From contig NZ_CP060298.1 of NCBI RefSeq assembly GCF_014303395.1, positions 2,480,001 through 2,544,000 on the forward strand: a stretch of DNA of 64,000 nucleotides. The letters run 5' to 3'. This DNA is from Nakamurella sp. PAMC28650. Its GTDB lineage: Bacteria; Actinomycetota; Actinomycetes; Mycobacteriales; Nakamurellaceae. The notes below the pieces were generated by a model. The model had not been told where the DNA came from. It did not search any database and was given only the letters and a program-made list of their open reading frames with translations. This document shows positions 8,841 through 17,936 of the stretch, in pieces. Each line of letters begins with the position of its first letter. Within the stretch, counting starts at the first letter, position 1. Made by a program: the position numbers and the translations under genes.

Positions 8841-9749
8841 ATGGCAATGAAGGGGATCGTCCTGGCCGGCGGAGCCGGTTCCAGGCTCCATCCGGTGACC
8901 AAGGCCGTGTCCAAGCAACTGCTGCCGGTCTACGACAAGCCGATGATCTACTACCCGCTCTCGGTGCTGATGCTGGCCGGCATCAAGGACATCCTCGTCA
9001 TCACCACACCCGAGGACAGCGCCGGTTTCCACCGGCTGCTCGGTGACGGCAGCGAATGGGGGCTGACCCTGTCCTATGCCCAGCAACCGTCCCCGAACGG
9101 TCTGGCCGAGGCGTTCATCATCGGCGCGGAGCACATCGGTTCCGACTCGGTCGCACTGGTCCTGGGGGACAACATCTTCTACGGCCAGGGCTTCTCGGCC
9201 ACCCTGCGCGCTGCGGTCCAGGACGTCGACGGCTGTGTGCTCTTCGGCTATCCGGTCCGTGATCCCGAGCGTTACGGCGTGGGGGAGAAGGACGCAGACG
9301 GCAGGCTCGTCTCGATCGAGGAGAAGCCCGCGAAACCGAAGTCCAACCTGGCCGTCACCGGCCTCTACCTCTACAGCAACGACGTGGTCGGGTACGCACG
9401 GACGCTGTCCCCCAGCGCCCGCGGCGAACTGGAGATCACCGACCTCAACAACATCTACGTGAAGGCCCAGCGGGCCAGGCTCGTCGACCTCGGGCGCGGG
9501 TTCGCATGGCTGGACACCGGGACGCACGAATCCCTGCTGGAGGCCGGGCAGTTCGTCCAGGTGCTCGAGCACCGGCAGGGCATCAGGATCTCCTGCCTGG
9601 AGGAGATCGCCCTCGACCGCGGGTTCATCACCGCGGACGCCTGTCTCGAGCTCGGCCGGGCCCTGTCGAAATCGCCCTACGGCCAGTACGTCATGGCGGT
9701 CGCCCAGGCCGCCGGCGCCCTCGCGATCTCCCCACCGCATTCCGGCTGA
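8841..9749 (+). CDS. rmlA: Glucose-1-phosphate thymidylyltransferase
   Basis: Makes dTDP-glucose from glucose-1-phosphate and dTTP, the first step toward dTDP-rhamnose. The signature [20 protein letters not shown] is at the N-terminus, followed by [17 protein letters not shown]. Other landmarks are [13 protein letters not shown] (metal Asp), [19 protein letters not shown] and [11 protein letters not shown]. About 302 aa, close to the short RmlA length. Three in-frame ATGs exist (8826, 8841, 8847); GAAGG at 8831-8835 is best spaced for 8841. The other rml genes are not in this window. Followed after 75 bases by gmd. Confidence 0.96.
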   Translation: MAMKGIVLAGGAGSRLHPVTKAVSKQLLPVYDKPMIYYPLSVLMLAGIKDILVITTPEDSAGFHRLLGDGSEWGLTLSYAQQPSPNGLAEAFIIGAEHIGSDSVALVLGDNIFYGQGFSATLRAAVQDVDGCVLFGYPVRDPERYGVGEKDADGRLVSIEEKPAKPKSNLAVTGLYLYSNDVVGYARTLSPSARGELEITDLNNIYVKAQRARLVDLGRGFAWLDTGTHESLLEAGQFVQVLEHRQGIRISCLEEIALDRGFITADACLELGRALSKSPYGQYVMAVAQAAGALAISPPHSG

Positions 9750-9824
9750 CCTGGTCCGATACGGCCGGAAGCGGCTCACCCCATCGGCTATCATCTGCCG
9801 ACCCCCTGCTCAAGAAGGAGCACT

Positions 9825-10811
9825 ATGCCACGCGCCCTGATCACCGGAATCACCGGACAGGACGGTCTCTACCTCGCCGAACTCCTGTTGTCCAAGGGCT
9901 ACGAGGTGTTCGGCCTGATCCGGGGGCAGAACAACCCGAAGCGGGCGCTGGTGGAGAAGGAGGTGCCCGGTGTCGTGCTGCTGACCGGCGACATCACCGA
10001 CCTGTCCAGCCTGATCCGCGCGTACAACGTGGCCAAGCCGGACGAGGTGTACAACCTCGGGGCCATCTCGTTCGTCGCGTACTCGTGGGAGAACGCCGCC
10101 CTGACCAGTGATGTCACCGGGATGGGCGTGCTGAACATGCTCGAGGCCACCCGCCTGTACTGCGGTGACGACGTGTCCAAGGTGCGCTTCTACCAGGCGT
10201 CGTCCTCGGAGATGTTCGGCAAGGTCCAGCACGTCCCGCAGAGCGAATCGACACTGCTGTGGCCGCGGTCCCCGTACGGCGTGGCCAAGGTCTACGGCCA
10301 CTACATGACGATCAACTATCGCGAGTCCTACGGGATGCACGCGAGTTCCGGCATCCTGTTCAACCACGAGTCGCCCCGTCGCGGCAGTGAGTTCGTCACC
10401 CGCAAGGTCACCAGGGCGGTGGCCCGGATCAGCCTCGGCCTGCAGGACACGCTGTCGCTCGGCAACCTCGATGCCAAGCGCGACTGGGGTTTTGCCGGCG
10501 ACTACGTGGAGGCGATGTGGCTCATGCTGCAGGCCGCCGAGGCCGACGACTACGTCATCTCCACCGGCGAGACCCACTCGATCCGCGAGCTGCTGGACAT
10601 CGCCTTCACGCGGGTCGGCATCGACGACTGGTCCCGGTACGTGTTCGTCGACCCGAAGTTCTTCCGGCCGGCCGAGGTCGACCTGCTCATCGGGGACGCG
10701 TCCAAGGCGAAGAACCGTCTGGGTTGGACGCCGAAGGTGTCGTTCCCGGAACTGGTCAACATGATGGTCGACAACGATCTGGCCGAGCAGCGCGCGCTGT
10801 CGGGCAAGTAG
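9825..10811 (+). CDS. gmd: GDP-mannose 4,6-dehydratase
   Basis: Short-chain dehydrogenase/reductase that converts GDP-D-mannose to GDP-4-keto-6-deoxymannose with bound NADP. Visible: the nucleotide loop [14 protein letters not shown], the catalytic stretch ASSSEMFG, the Tyr-x3-Lys pair in [12 protein letters not shown], the subfamily markers [15 protein letters not shown] and [14 protein letters not shown]. 328 aa, normal length. A strong AAGGAG site precedes ATG 9825. It is followed after only 22 bases by a divergent paralogue. GDP-mannose could come from manA and the guanylyltransferase in this window. No GDP-fucose synthase or GDP-rhamnose reductase is visible, so the end sugar is unresolved. 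Confidence 0.96.
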   Translation: MPRALITGITGQDGLYLAELLLSKGYEVFGLIRGQNNPKRALVEKEVPGVVLLTGDITDLSSLIRAYNVAKPDEVYNLGAISFVAYSWENAALTSDVTGMGVLNMLEATRLYCGDDVSKVRFYQASSSEMFGKVQHVPQSESTLLWPRSPYGVAKVYGHYMTINYRESYGMHASSGILFNHESPRRGSEFVTRKVTRAVARISLGLQDTLSLGNLDAKRDWGFAGDYVEAMWLMLQAAEADDYVISTGETHSIRELLDIAFTRVGIDDWSRYVFVDPKFFRPAEVDLLIGDASKAKNRLGWTPKVSFPELVNMMVDNDLAEQRALSGK

Positions 10812-10833
10812 CAGCGGTCGGGCCGGAAAGCTC

Positions 10834-11796
10834 ATGGCAGTCGTTTTCATCACCGGCGTCTCGGGACAGGACGGCGGGTATCTCGCGGAGCAGTTGCTGG
10901 CCGGCGGCGACGAGGTGCACGGACTGGTCCGGGAACAGGACCGCCCGGCACCGGGCGCGCAGGGTCCGCGACTGGACGACGCCCACCTGCACGTCACCGA
11001 CCTGACGGATTTCGCGGGCCTGTCCGCCCTGATCAAGGACGTGGCCCCGGACGAGATCTACAACCTCGCCGGGATGTCGTCGGTGGCCAGGTCCTGGGTG
11101 GAGCCGGTGGCCACCGGTGAGGTGACCGGCCTCGCCGTGGCCGCGGTGCTGCAGGCGGCCTGGGAGCTGTCCGAGTCCAGCGGCCGCGTGGTGCGGGTCG
11201 TGCAGGCGGCCAGCGCGGAGATCTTCGGCAACCCGGCGACCAGCCCGCAGGACGAATCGACGGTCATTGCGCCCGTGACGCCCTACGGCGGCGCCAAGGC
11301 CTACGCCCACCACATGGTCGGGGTGTACCGCGGTCGTGGTCTGCACGCCGTGTCGGCGATCCTCTACAACCACGAGTCGCCCCGGCGGCCGCCCACCTTC
11401 GTCACCCGCAAGATCACCAGGACCGCGGCCCTGATCGCACGCGGGGAAGCCGACGAACTGGCCCTGGGCAATCTCGACGCGCGGCGCGACTGGGGCTGGG
11501 CCCCTGACTACGTCGACGCGATGGTCCGGGCGGCCCGGCACAGCAAGGCGCAGGACTACGTGATCGCCACCGGTGTCTCGCACTCCGTGTCCGAGTTCGT
11601 CGCGGCGGCCTTCGGCCGGGCCGGCATCGACGACTGGGAGCGGTACGTCCGGGTCGATCCCGCCTTCGTCCGACCCGTCGACGCCTTCGAGCTGGTGGGT
11701 GATTCCACCAGGGCCCGCACCGAACTGGGCTGGGCTCCCACCCGTTCGTTCGCCGACATCGTCGCCGCCATGGTCGATACGGATCTATCGGCTTGA
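10834..11796 (+). CDS. GDP-mannose 4,6-dehydratase paralogue
   Basis: Second, clearly diverged GMD-like protein of 320 aa directly after gmd. It keeps the cofactor loop GVSGQDGGYLAEQLL, Ser and Glu of the active site in AASAEIFGN, Tyr-x3-Lys in TPYGGAKAYAH and the GMD markers NHESPRR and TRKITR. Differences from its neighbour include PVTPY for PRSPY and a shortened, charged loop after the first strand. It may be a second GMD, a subunit that pairs with the first, or an enzyme with changed substrate. An RMD-type reductase is less likely because GMD-specific motifs persist. Its stop overlaps the GtrA gene start (TTGA). Confidence 0.85.
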   Translation: MAVVFITGVSGQDGGYLAEQLLAGGDEVHGLVREQDRPAPGAQGPRLDDAHLHVTDLTDFAGLSALIKDVAPDEIYNLAGMSSVARSWVEPVATGEVTGLAVAAVLQAAWELSESSGRVVRVVQAASAEIFGNPATSPQDESTVIAPVTPYGGAKAYAHHMVGVYRGRGLHAVSAILYNHESPRRPPTFVTRKITRTAALIARGEADELALGNLDARRDWGWAPDYVDAMVRAARHSKAQDYVIATGVSHSVSEFVAAAFGRAGIDDWERYVRVDPAFVRPVDAFELVGDSTRARTELGWAPTRSFADIVAAMVDTDLSA

Positions 11797-12275
11797 CCGC
11801 GCCGCACGAGCGCGCGCCGGACGGTCGACCCCAGCTGCCGGCCACCACCGAGGCTCCCGGTCCGTTGCTCCGCCTCGTCCACGATCAGCGGCTGGCCTTC
11901 GTGCTGGTCGGCGGGCTCAACACGCTGCTCAGCTTTGCCGCATTCGTGCTGTTCAGCCGGATCACCTCGCTCTGGGGTGGGGATCTCGCCGTTCTCGGTG
12001 CCCAGCTGATCGCCATTCCGGTCGCCTTCGTCCTGCATCGGACCTTCGTCTTCCGCGTCACCGGTCACGTGCTGCGGGATCTGGGACGGTTCGTCCTCGT
12101 CAACGCCATTCCGATCACCGTGAACCTTGCGGTGCTGCCCGTCCTGACGACGGTCCTCGGGTGGCCGGTGCTGCTGTCGCAGATTGGTTTCACCCTGGTC
12201 TGGGTGATCTCGAGCTACTTCCTGCACCGGGGTTTCTCGTTCCGGCGCACCACCGCCGAAAGAGAGGCGGAATGA
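11793..12275 (+). CDS. GtrA family membrane protein
   Basis: 160-residue protein with four hydrophobic helices from about residue 28 to 150, matching the GtrA family (small proteins proposed to flip polyprenyl-phosphate-linked sugars). Markers are FVLVGGLNTLLSF in the first helix, VAFVLHRTFVFR between helices two and three, and SSYFLHRGFSFRR at the end, the typical Phe/Arg-rich loops. The start is TTG overlapping the gmd-paralogue stop, and its own stop overlaps the next GT2 start by ATGA. A GtrB-like transferase is encoded 6.6 kb away (18917-20035), so a Gtr-type modification system is plausible. Confidence 0.87.
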   Translation: MTAPHERAPDGRPQLPATTEAPGPLLRLVHDQRLAFVLVGGLNTLLSFAAFVLFSRITSLWGGDLAVLGAQLIAIPVAFVLHRTFVFRVTGHVLRDLGRFVLVNAIPITVNLAVLPVLTTVLGWPVLLSQIGFTLVWVISSYFLHRGFSFRRTTAEREAE

Positions 12276-13120
12276 ATCAGTACGGCGCCGTTCCCCGGGT
12301 GTCGGTGGTGGTACCGGCGTTCAACAATGCACCGCACATCGAGGCCACCGTGCATTCGATCCTGTCGCAGACGTACTCGGATTTCGAGTTGATCATCTCC
12401 GACCACTCCTCGACGGACGGCACCTGGGAGAGGTTGCAGGCCGTGGCCGCCGACCCGCGGGTGCGTCTGATGCGGATCGCGTCCGGCGGAGGGGCCCCGG
12501 CCAATTGGCGGGCGGTCACCGACCAGGGTCGGGGCGAGTTCCTCAAACTCGTCTGCGGCGACGACCTGCTCTATCCGACCAGCCTCGCCGAACAGGTCGC
12601 GGCCTTCGACCAGCATCCCTCGGCGGTGCTGGTCGCCTCCCGTCGGGACGTGGTGGACGAGACGGGGGTGCCGGTCGTGCGTTCCCGAGGTCTGCAGCAT
12701 CTGCACGGGCTGGTGGAGGGCGTCACGGCGATCCGCCGGACGGTGCGCGCCGGGACGAACGTCTTCGGCGAGCCGGCCTGTGTGATGTTCCGCCGACAGG
12801 TGCTGGCCGACAGCGGAGGATGGGACGCCCGATCGCCCTATCTGATCGATCAGGCGACCTGTTCGCGCGTGTTGATGTCCGGGTCGATGGTCGCCGTCCG
12901 GCAGTCGTTGGCCGGGTTCCGGATCAGTGCCCAGCAGTGGAGCGTCACCCTCGCGGGGGAACAGTCCCGGCACGCCAGGGCCTTCCACAAACTGATCGCC
13001 GCCGAACATCCCGGTCTGCTGAGCCGGGGGGACATCTGGATCGGCGACGCGCGGGCCACCCTGATGGCCGCCAAGCGACGGGCGGCGTACGTCTGGTTGC
13101 GCCGTCGGATGGGACGCTGA
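12272..13120 (+). CDS. Glycosyltransferase family 2
   Basis: 282-residue GT2 enzyme. The N-terminal block VSVVVPAFNNAPHIEATVHS, the SILSQTYSDFELIISDHSS strand with its Asp, and LVCGDDLLYP (the DXD-like metal site) are characteristic. No membrane helix is visible, so it should be a cytoplasmic or peripheral enzyme. The ATG (12272) overlaps the GtrA stop as ATGA, completing a coupled run rmlA-gmd-gmd2-gtrA-GT2. Third-position GC is as high as in its neighbours, so no sign of recent transfer. Substrate unknown. Confidence 0.88.
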   Translation: MNQYGAVPRVSVVVPAFNNAPHIEATVHSILSQTYSDFELIISDHSSTDGTWERLQAVAADPRVRLMRIASGGGAPANWRAVTDQGRGEFLKLVCGDDLLYPTSLAEQVAAFDQHPSAVLVASRRDVVDETGVPVVRSRGLQHLHGLVEGVTAIRRTVRAGTNVFGEPACVMFRRQVLADSGGWDARSPYLIDQATCSRVLMSGSMVAVRQSLAGFRISAQQWSVTLAGEQSRHARAFHKLIAAEHPGLLSRGDIWIGDARATLMAAKRRAAYVWLRRRMGR

Positions 13121-13141
13121 ACGTCTGGCAAAATTCGGTCC

Positions 13142-13819
13142 ATGTCCGACCCCGACCATCCCCCCGCCGATCCCATGGGCGATTCTTCCGGCCCCGCGTC
13201 ACCGGCCCACCGTGCACCGTCCACGGCCGGTGAGGCCTACGCGGAGCGGCTGAACAAGCTGCAGAGCAAGCGTTGGAAGAAGTGGTTGAACGTGCAGGCG
13301 CCGTACCGGGCCAACCTGCGCCGCTACCGCCTCGGGCGGACCCTGGACGTGGGGTGCGGGAACGGCCGCAATCTGGGCGCCCTCGCCGAGGGCTCGGTGG
13401 GCGTCGACCACAATCCGCATCTGGTGCGGACCACCCGCGAACTGGGCCTCGAGGCCTACACCTCGGAGGAGTTCTTCGCCGATCCGACGCTCTCCCGCCC
13501 CGGTGGTTTCGATGCGATCCTGGCCGCCCACCTGATCGAGCACCTGCCGTACGACGAGGCCGTCTCGGTCATCCGGAGCTACCTGCCGATGGTGCGGCCC
13601 GGAGGCCGGGTCGTGCTGATCACCCCGCAGGAGCGTGGCTACGCGTCGGATCCCACCCACCTGGTCTTCACGGACTTCCAGGCCCTGCGCAGACTGTCCA
13701 CCGAACTCGGCCTGCGGACCACCCGGCAGTATTCGTTCCCCTTCCCGCGGTGGTGCGGAAAGTTGTTCATCTACAACGAGTTCAACCACCAGGCGCAGGT
13801 CCCTGATCACACGACCTGA
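13142..13819 (+). CDS. SAM-dependent class I methyltransferase
   Basis: 225-residue Rossmann-fold methyltransferase. Motif I TLDVGCGNGRNLG at about residue 67, the second-strand acid in GVDHNPHLV, and FDAILAAHLIEHLP (motif IV of the UbiE/COQ5-like group) are visible. Residues 1-25 are a Pro/Ser-rich tail that may be disordered. The glycosyltransferase context suggests sugar or glycolipid methylation, but small-molecule targets are possible. There is no clear ribosome-binding site before ATG 13142, so the start may be leaderless or lie slightly downstream. A tandem 8-base repeat runs across its stop codon. Confidence 0.82.
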   Translation: MSDPDHPPADPMGDSSGPASPAHRAPSTAGEAYAERLNKLQSKRWKKWLNVQAPYRANLRRYRLGRTLDVGCGNGRNLGALAEGSVGVDHNPHLVRTTRELGLEAYTSEEFFADPTLSRPGGFDAILAAHLIEHLPYDEAVSVIRSYLPMVRPGGRVVLITPQERGYASDPTHLVFTDFQALRRLSTELGLRTTRQYSFPFPRWCGKLFIYNEFNHQAQVPDHTT

Positions 13820-13834
13820 CGACCTGACGACCTG
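13811..13834 (+). repeat. ACGACCTG tandem repeat, three copies, across a stop codon
   Basis: Three perfect 8-base ACGACCTG units span the stop codon (13817-13819) of the methyltransferase gene. Because the unit is not a multiple of three, gain or loss of a unit upstream of the stop would shift the frame and change the C-terminus. Confidence 0.85.
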
Positions 13835-13913
13835 GCGATTTGAGGAACCGGACGGCCCGACGAAGGGGACCGCCGCCCCGCCGCGCCCAGGGTTCTGATC
13901 AGCCCGGGTCTGG

Positions 13914-15911
13914 TCAGCCTGCCGCGCGCACGATGATCGCCGCGAGGCTCGCGCGCTCGGCCGGCGTCAGGGCGCGCCGGACTTCCGCCAGGGATCGGTC
14001 CAGGGAGAAATAGGCCCACCGGCCGGTGCTGCTGACCAGCTCCGCCTCGCCGGTGTAGGGCACCAGGCGCGCTTCCAGCACCACCCCGTGGTCCTTCGTC
14101 AGATTGCGATCGACCACGATCCCGGCGAAACCCACGATGGCCAGGTTCTCCGTCATCTGCGCCGCGGGTTCGGCCGAGACGGTCTTCGGCCAGAGGGTCT
14201 GCGGTCGTCCCTTGATGCCGCCCCCCGACCACCGCAGGGTCGTCGAATGCAGGAACAGTTTGAGCTGGTCGGTATCGATTCCGTGGTTGAGCGCGCCGCC
14301 CTCGGGAAAGGCGAGGTAGGGCGTCTGGTAGATCATCGACCCGGCCGGGACCCGCGACTCCAGCGTTGTGACGAACGCATCGTCACTGGCGTAGGTGCGG
14401 TCGCCGTAGTTCGGGGTGGCCCACCCGGATGACTGGTCCGCCACCCCGAGCACCAGGATCAGCAGGGCCGCCAGGGGCGTGCCCCGGCGGGCGGCCCACC
14501 GCTTCGGCCCCGACCCGGCCCTGGCTCCCCGTCGGCGTCGTGCGGCGTCGAGACCGGACTCGACGGCCACGCCCAGACCGGCCAGCGAGAGGAGCGTGAT
14601 CAGGATCGACATCCGGTTCCAGCCGCGGATGCTCGCCGTCAGGAAGGAGATCAGCGTCCCGAGACCACCGATGGTGCCGGCCAGGAAGGCCAGGCAGGTC
14701 AGCGCGGACAGATAGCGGAACGTCTGCCGCCGTCGCAGCCGGACCGGGTCGGTGATCTCCGGTCGTGGACGACGCAGCAGAACGGCGAAGACGGTTCCGG
14801 TGAGCATCAGGAAGCCGGCGGTACCCACCAGGCCGAGCGAGGCCTGTTCCCCGCTCAGCTGGTACTGCGAGTCGTACAGGCTCCGCAGATGGGCGAACGG
14901 CGGCCAGGGGTGACGCGCTGCCGGCAGGATCAACGACATGAACTTCAGGGCGTAGGTCTCGGCCTGGGCCGGTTGCCGGATGAAGGCGGCGGCATCCGAG
15001 CCGTGGATGTGCTCGTAGATGATGTCCGGCAGCATCGCCCCGACGAAGACGGTCAGCAGGAGCGCACCTGCCACCGCGCCGCCCAGGAATCGTCGTAGGT
15101 TCCGGGTGCGCAACAGGGCCAGCAGGATGGCCGGGGCCAGCAGGATGGCGGTGAACACCCCGTAGTAGGCGCCGTCCAGGGTGACCAGGGTGATGGACAG
15201 GAAGGTGGCGGCGCCGCGTCCGGTCAGCGCCCCGAAGAGCCCCCTTGCCACCTTCGGTAGCCCGGCCGCCCGTCCGGTCAGCCTGCGCAGACCCCAGATC
15301 GGCTCGCCGCGCAGCACCGTCAGCACCACCACGAGGCCGAGCGGAACCGCCCAGTACTCGCTGAGAAAATACTGGGATTCCCTGCGCCAGAGGTGATACG
15401 GGGCGACGGCGAACAGCACCGCCAGTGCCACGCTCAGCCACCCCGACAGTCCACAGCGCCGGAGGAAGTACACCGCCGTCACCGCGGCCAGCGGGAACCC
15501 GGCGATGTAGTAGACGTTGAAGACGATGGGCCACTGGTGGCTGAACAGGCCGAAGACCTTGATCATCATCGGCTGGAGTTCGTCGGAGAACGGGAAGTCG
15601 TGCAGATGCTGCCCGTAGGGCGCGCCCAGGTCCGGTTGTGACTCGTACCAACCGGTCTGCAGCACCGTCTTGAAGTACGTGGCCGATGACGTGCCGTCGC
15701 CGCTGTAGACGAAGGGGACCGACCAGGTCGCCCGCCACAGCCGCATCATGATCGTGGTGGCCACCATGGCCAGCACCGCGCTCGCGAGATACAACCAGGC
15801 CCCGGGGGAACGCTCACCGCGATCCGTTGCCGATGGCGGCCCCGAACCGAGGTCGGCGTCAGAGCCGGTGTCGGCGGGGGGAACGGTGGTGGTGTCGATG
15901 GTCGCGGTCAT
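13914..15911 (-). CDS. Large polytopic membrane protein, GT-C/YfhO-like
   Basis: 665-residue protein with about eleven hydrophobic helices and a soluble C-terminal domain. It begins MTATIDTTTVPPADTGSDAD and has a first external loop with conserved acids (VYSGDGTSSATYFK, PDLGAPYGQHLHDFPFSDE). VAPYHLWRRESQYFLSEYW follows a later helix. The arrangement is that of GT-C-like or YfhO-like membrane glycosyltransferases that use polyprenyl-phosphate sugars. A longer upstream frame is antisense-type noise. The ATG at 15911 overlaps the stop of the adjacent paralogue by ATGA. Tandem with that paralogue and downstream of a GtrB-like gene, it could be the Gtr-system transferase. Confidence 0.8.
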   Translation of the reverse strand: MTATIDTTTVPPADTGSDADLGSGPPSATDRGERSPGAWLYLASAVLAMVATTIMMRLWRATWSVPFVYSGDGTSSATYFKTVLQTGWYESQPDLGAPYGQHLHDFPFSDELQPMMIKVFGLFSHQWPIVFNVYYIAGFPLAAVTAVYFLRRCGLSGWLSVALAVLFAVAPYHLWRRESQYFLSEYWAVPLGLVVVLTVLRGEPIWGLRRLTGRAAGLPKVARGLFGALTGRGAATFLSITLVTLDGAYYGVFTAILLAPAILLALLRTRNLRRFLGGAVAGALLLTVFVGAMLPDIIYEHIHGSDAAAFIRQPAQAETYALKFMSLILPAARHPWPPFAHLRSLYDSQYQLSGEQASLGLVGTAGFLMLTGTVFAVLLRRPRPEITDPVRLRRRQTFRYLSALTCLAFLAGTIGGLGTLISFLTASIRGWNRMSILITLLSLAGLGVAVESGLDAARRRRGARAGSGPKRWAARRGTPLAALLILVLGVADQSSGWATPNYGDRTYASDDAFVTTLESRVPAGSMIYQTPYLAFPEGGALNHGIDTDQLKLFLHSTTLRWSGGGIKGRPQTLWPKTVSAEPAAQMTENLAIVGFAGIVVDRNLTKDHGVVLEARLVPYTGEAELVSSTGRWAYFSLDRSLAEVRRALTPAERASLAAIIVRAAG

Positions 15912-17932
15912 GGGGCCACCTTCGTGAGGCCTTCTGCGATCCGGGCGCGCTGGGCCACCGTCGTACGGGCATCGAGTGCCGCGATGGCGCGGCCGAGCGA
16001 CAGGTAGACGTAACGCCCGTCGGGGCTGGTCAGCAACGGCTGCCCCAGCAGCGGGACGAGGGCGTCGGTCCACTGCCGACCGCCGTCCGGCAGGCTCGCG
16101 CGATCGATGGTGACGCCGACGAAGCCGATGGCCGCCAGGTAGTGGACCAGGGTGGTGGGGGCGGACTGCACCAGGTGGGTGGGCCAGTCGGTCTGCACCG
16201 GGCCGGCGATTCCGCCGGCCGAGAATCGCAGCTGCGAGGACTGCAGCCAGAGCGCCAACTGGGCACCGGTGGCGGGGGCGTCGGCCGCGCCGGAGTGGGT
16301 GAACGGCACCCATGGCAGCTGGAAGATCATCGAGCCGGCCGGCTCCCGGCGTTCGATGCCCTGCACGAACTGCCGGTCCGACGCACTGCCGGCGGCATTG
16401 GCCCGGTAGTCCGGCACGGCCCCGGTCAGCGACTGGTCGCCGGCACCGATCAGCAGCACCAGGACGGCCAGGGCCGGTAGCGCGCCACGGGCGAATCGGC
16501 CGACAGTGGGGCGCCCGCCGGTGGACGAGGACGCCCGGATCCGTCCGGCCACCCGTTCCAGCACCAGTCCCGAGGCCGCCAGGGCCGGCAACGCCAGCAC
16601 GATCGAGATCCGGCCCCAGCCGCTGAAACCGCCGGCCAGCAGCGAGATGATCGTGCCCGGACCGCCGAGTACACCGAGGCAGAAGATCACCAGGCCCAGG
16701 ACGGTCATCTCGTTCAGCAGCCGGATCCGGTGCACCCGGTCGGGCGACGGCTCCGACGTCCGGTACCGACCTGTCAGCGCGGTGAGCGCCACCCCCATGA
16801 TGACCAGCAGCCCGAACGCCGCCACGAGCCCGAGCGCCGGGGTCTCGCCCGGTAGCGGGTACCCGGAGTCGTAGGCGGCCCGGAAGGAGGCCAGGAAGGG
16901 CAGCGGCTCGCCGGGCGGCGGTAGCACCAGCGCGGCGAACTTCATCGCATAGGTCTCGGAGCCGGGCGTTGACGGACCCGTCGGCGCCCCCCCGGCCCAC
17001 GACGAACGGGCCAGGGCGGGCGCGGCGGCCAGCAACGAGGCACCGGCCAGCACCGCCAGCGCCACGCACGTCCCGCCCAGCGGCCGGACCGTTCGCGAAC
17101 GGATGAAGCCGGCCAGCCCACCGGTGATCAGCAGCAGTACGGCGAAGAGCAGGTAGTCGCCGCCGCTATAGGCCACCAGGGCCAGGATCGCGGCCGTGCC
17201 TGCGCCCCGGCCCGTCAGTGCGGCGAGCACCGGATGGACATGAAGCCGGCGGCCCCAGAGCGGCTCGGCGCGCATCGCGCGCACCACCAGCAGCATGATC
17301 AGCGGCACGGTGGAGTAGGCCGACAGGAAGATCTGGCTCTCGTTGTGCAGGAAGTGGTACGGGGCGACCGCGAACAGCACGGACAGCACCACGACGACGA
17401 CGGGGCTCAGGCCGCAGGCGCGGAAGAACGGCACGGCCGCCACGGCGGCGAGCAGGAACCCGAGCAGGAAGAAGACGTTGAACGCGACCGCCCAGTCGTG
17501 GGTGAAGAGTCCCAGCAGCTTGATCACCACGGCGTGCAGATCTCCGGGTGAGGTCGGGTAGGCGTACCGCTGACCGAAGGGCACCCCGAGATCGGGTTGG
17601 TAGTCGTACCAACCGGTGGTCAGGACGTTCTTGAAGTATCCGGCGTTCGCCAGTGCTCCGCCGGAATACCAGAAGGGCACCGACAGGTCGGCCTGCCACA
17701 GCCGCATCATCAGGGTCAGCACGACCGCCGTCAGCCCGGCGCTGGTCGCGTAGGGGATCCACCGGCGCGCAGTGCCGCCGGTCGGCGGGGCCGGCTCGGT
17801 CGGCGGGGCCGGCACGGTCGGCGGGGTCGACTGGGACAGCCGGCAAGACTCGGGAAGGGAGGGGGTCGGGGACTGCGCCGGTACTGGGGAGTGCGGCGCC
17901 GTCGGGGGCTGCGGGGGTGTCGGGGGCTGCAT
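15908..17932 (-). CDS. Large polytopic membrane protein, GT-C/YfhO-like (tandem paralogue)
   Basis: 674-residue paralogue of the protein encoded next to it. It shares VPFWYSGGALANAGYFKN, GWYDYQPDLGVPFGQR, VAPYHFLHNESQIFLSAYS, the helix pattern and a soluble tail with SLPDGGRQW. The N-terminal 55 residues are Pro/Thr/Ser-rich, encoded by GC-rich near-repeats around 17780-17830, and probably disordered in the cytoplasm. In the first loop the Asp of the neighbour's YSGDG is replaced (YSGGA), so the two may differ in catalytic competence or substrate. The ATG at 17932 gives a sensible start; the stop at 15908-15910 overlaps the next start by ATGA. Confidence 0.8.
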   Translation of the reverse strand: MQPPTPPQPPTAPHSPVPAQSPTPSLPESCRLSQSTPPTVPAPPTEPAPPTGGTARRWIPYATSAGLTAVVLTLMMRLWQADLSVPFWYSGGALANAGYFKNVLTTGWYDYQPDLGVPFGQRYAYPTSPGDLHAVVIKLLGLFTHDWAVAFNVFFLLGFLLAAVAAVPFFRACGLSPVVVVVLSVLFAVAPYHFLHNESQIFLSAYSTVPLIMLLVVRAMRAEPLWGRRLHVHPVLAALTGRGAGTAAILALVAYSGGDYLLFAVLLLITGGLAGFIRSRTVRPLGGTCVALAVLAGASLLAAAPALARSSWAGGAPTGPSTPGSETYAMKFAALVLPPPGEPLPFLASFRAAYDSGYPLPGETPALGLVAAFGLLVIMGVALTALTGRYRTSEPSPDRVHRIRLLNEMTVLGLVIFCLGVLGGPGTIISLLAGGFSGWGRISIVLALPALAASGLVLERVAGRIRASSSTGGRPTVGRFARGALPALAVLVLLIGAGDQSLTGAVPDYRANAAGSASDRQFVQGIERREPAGSMIFQLPWVPFTHSGAADAPATGAQLALWLQSSQLRFSAGGIAGPVQTDWPTHLVQSAPTTLVHYLAAIGFVGVTIDRASLPDGGRQWTDALVPLLGQPLLTSPDGRYVYLSLGRAIAALDARTTVAQRARIAEGLTKVAP

Positions 17933-17936
17933 GCGG

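Noticed and set aside
10834-11796. Second gmd-like gene as a GDP-rhamnose reductase (RMD)
   Set aside because: It keeps GMD-specific NHESPRR and TRKITR motifs and the GxxGQDG loop, so GMD ancestry is favoured.
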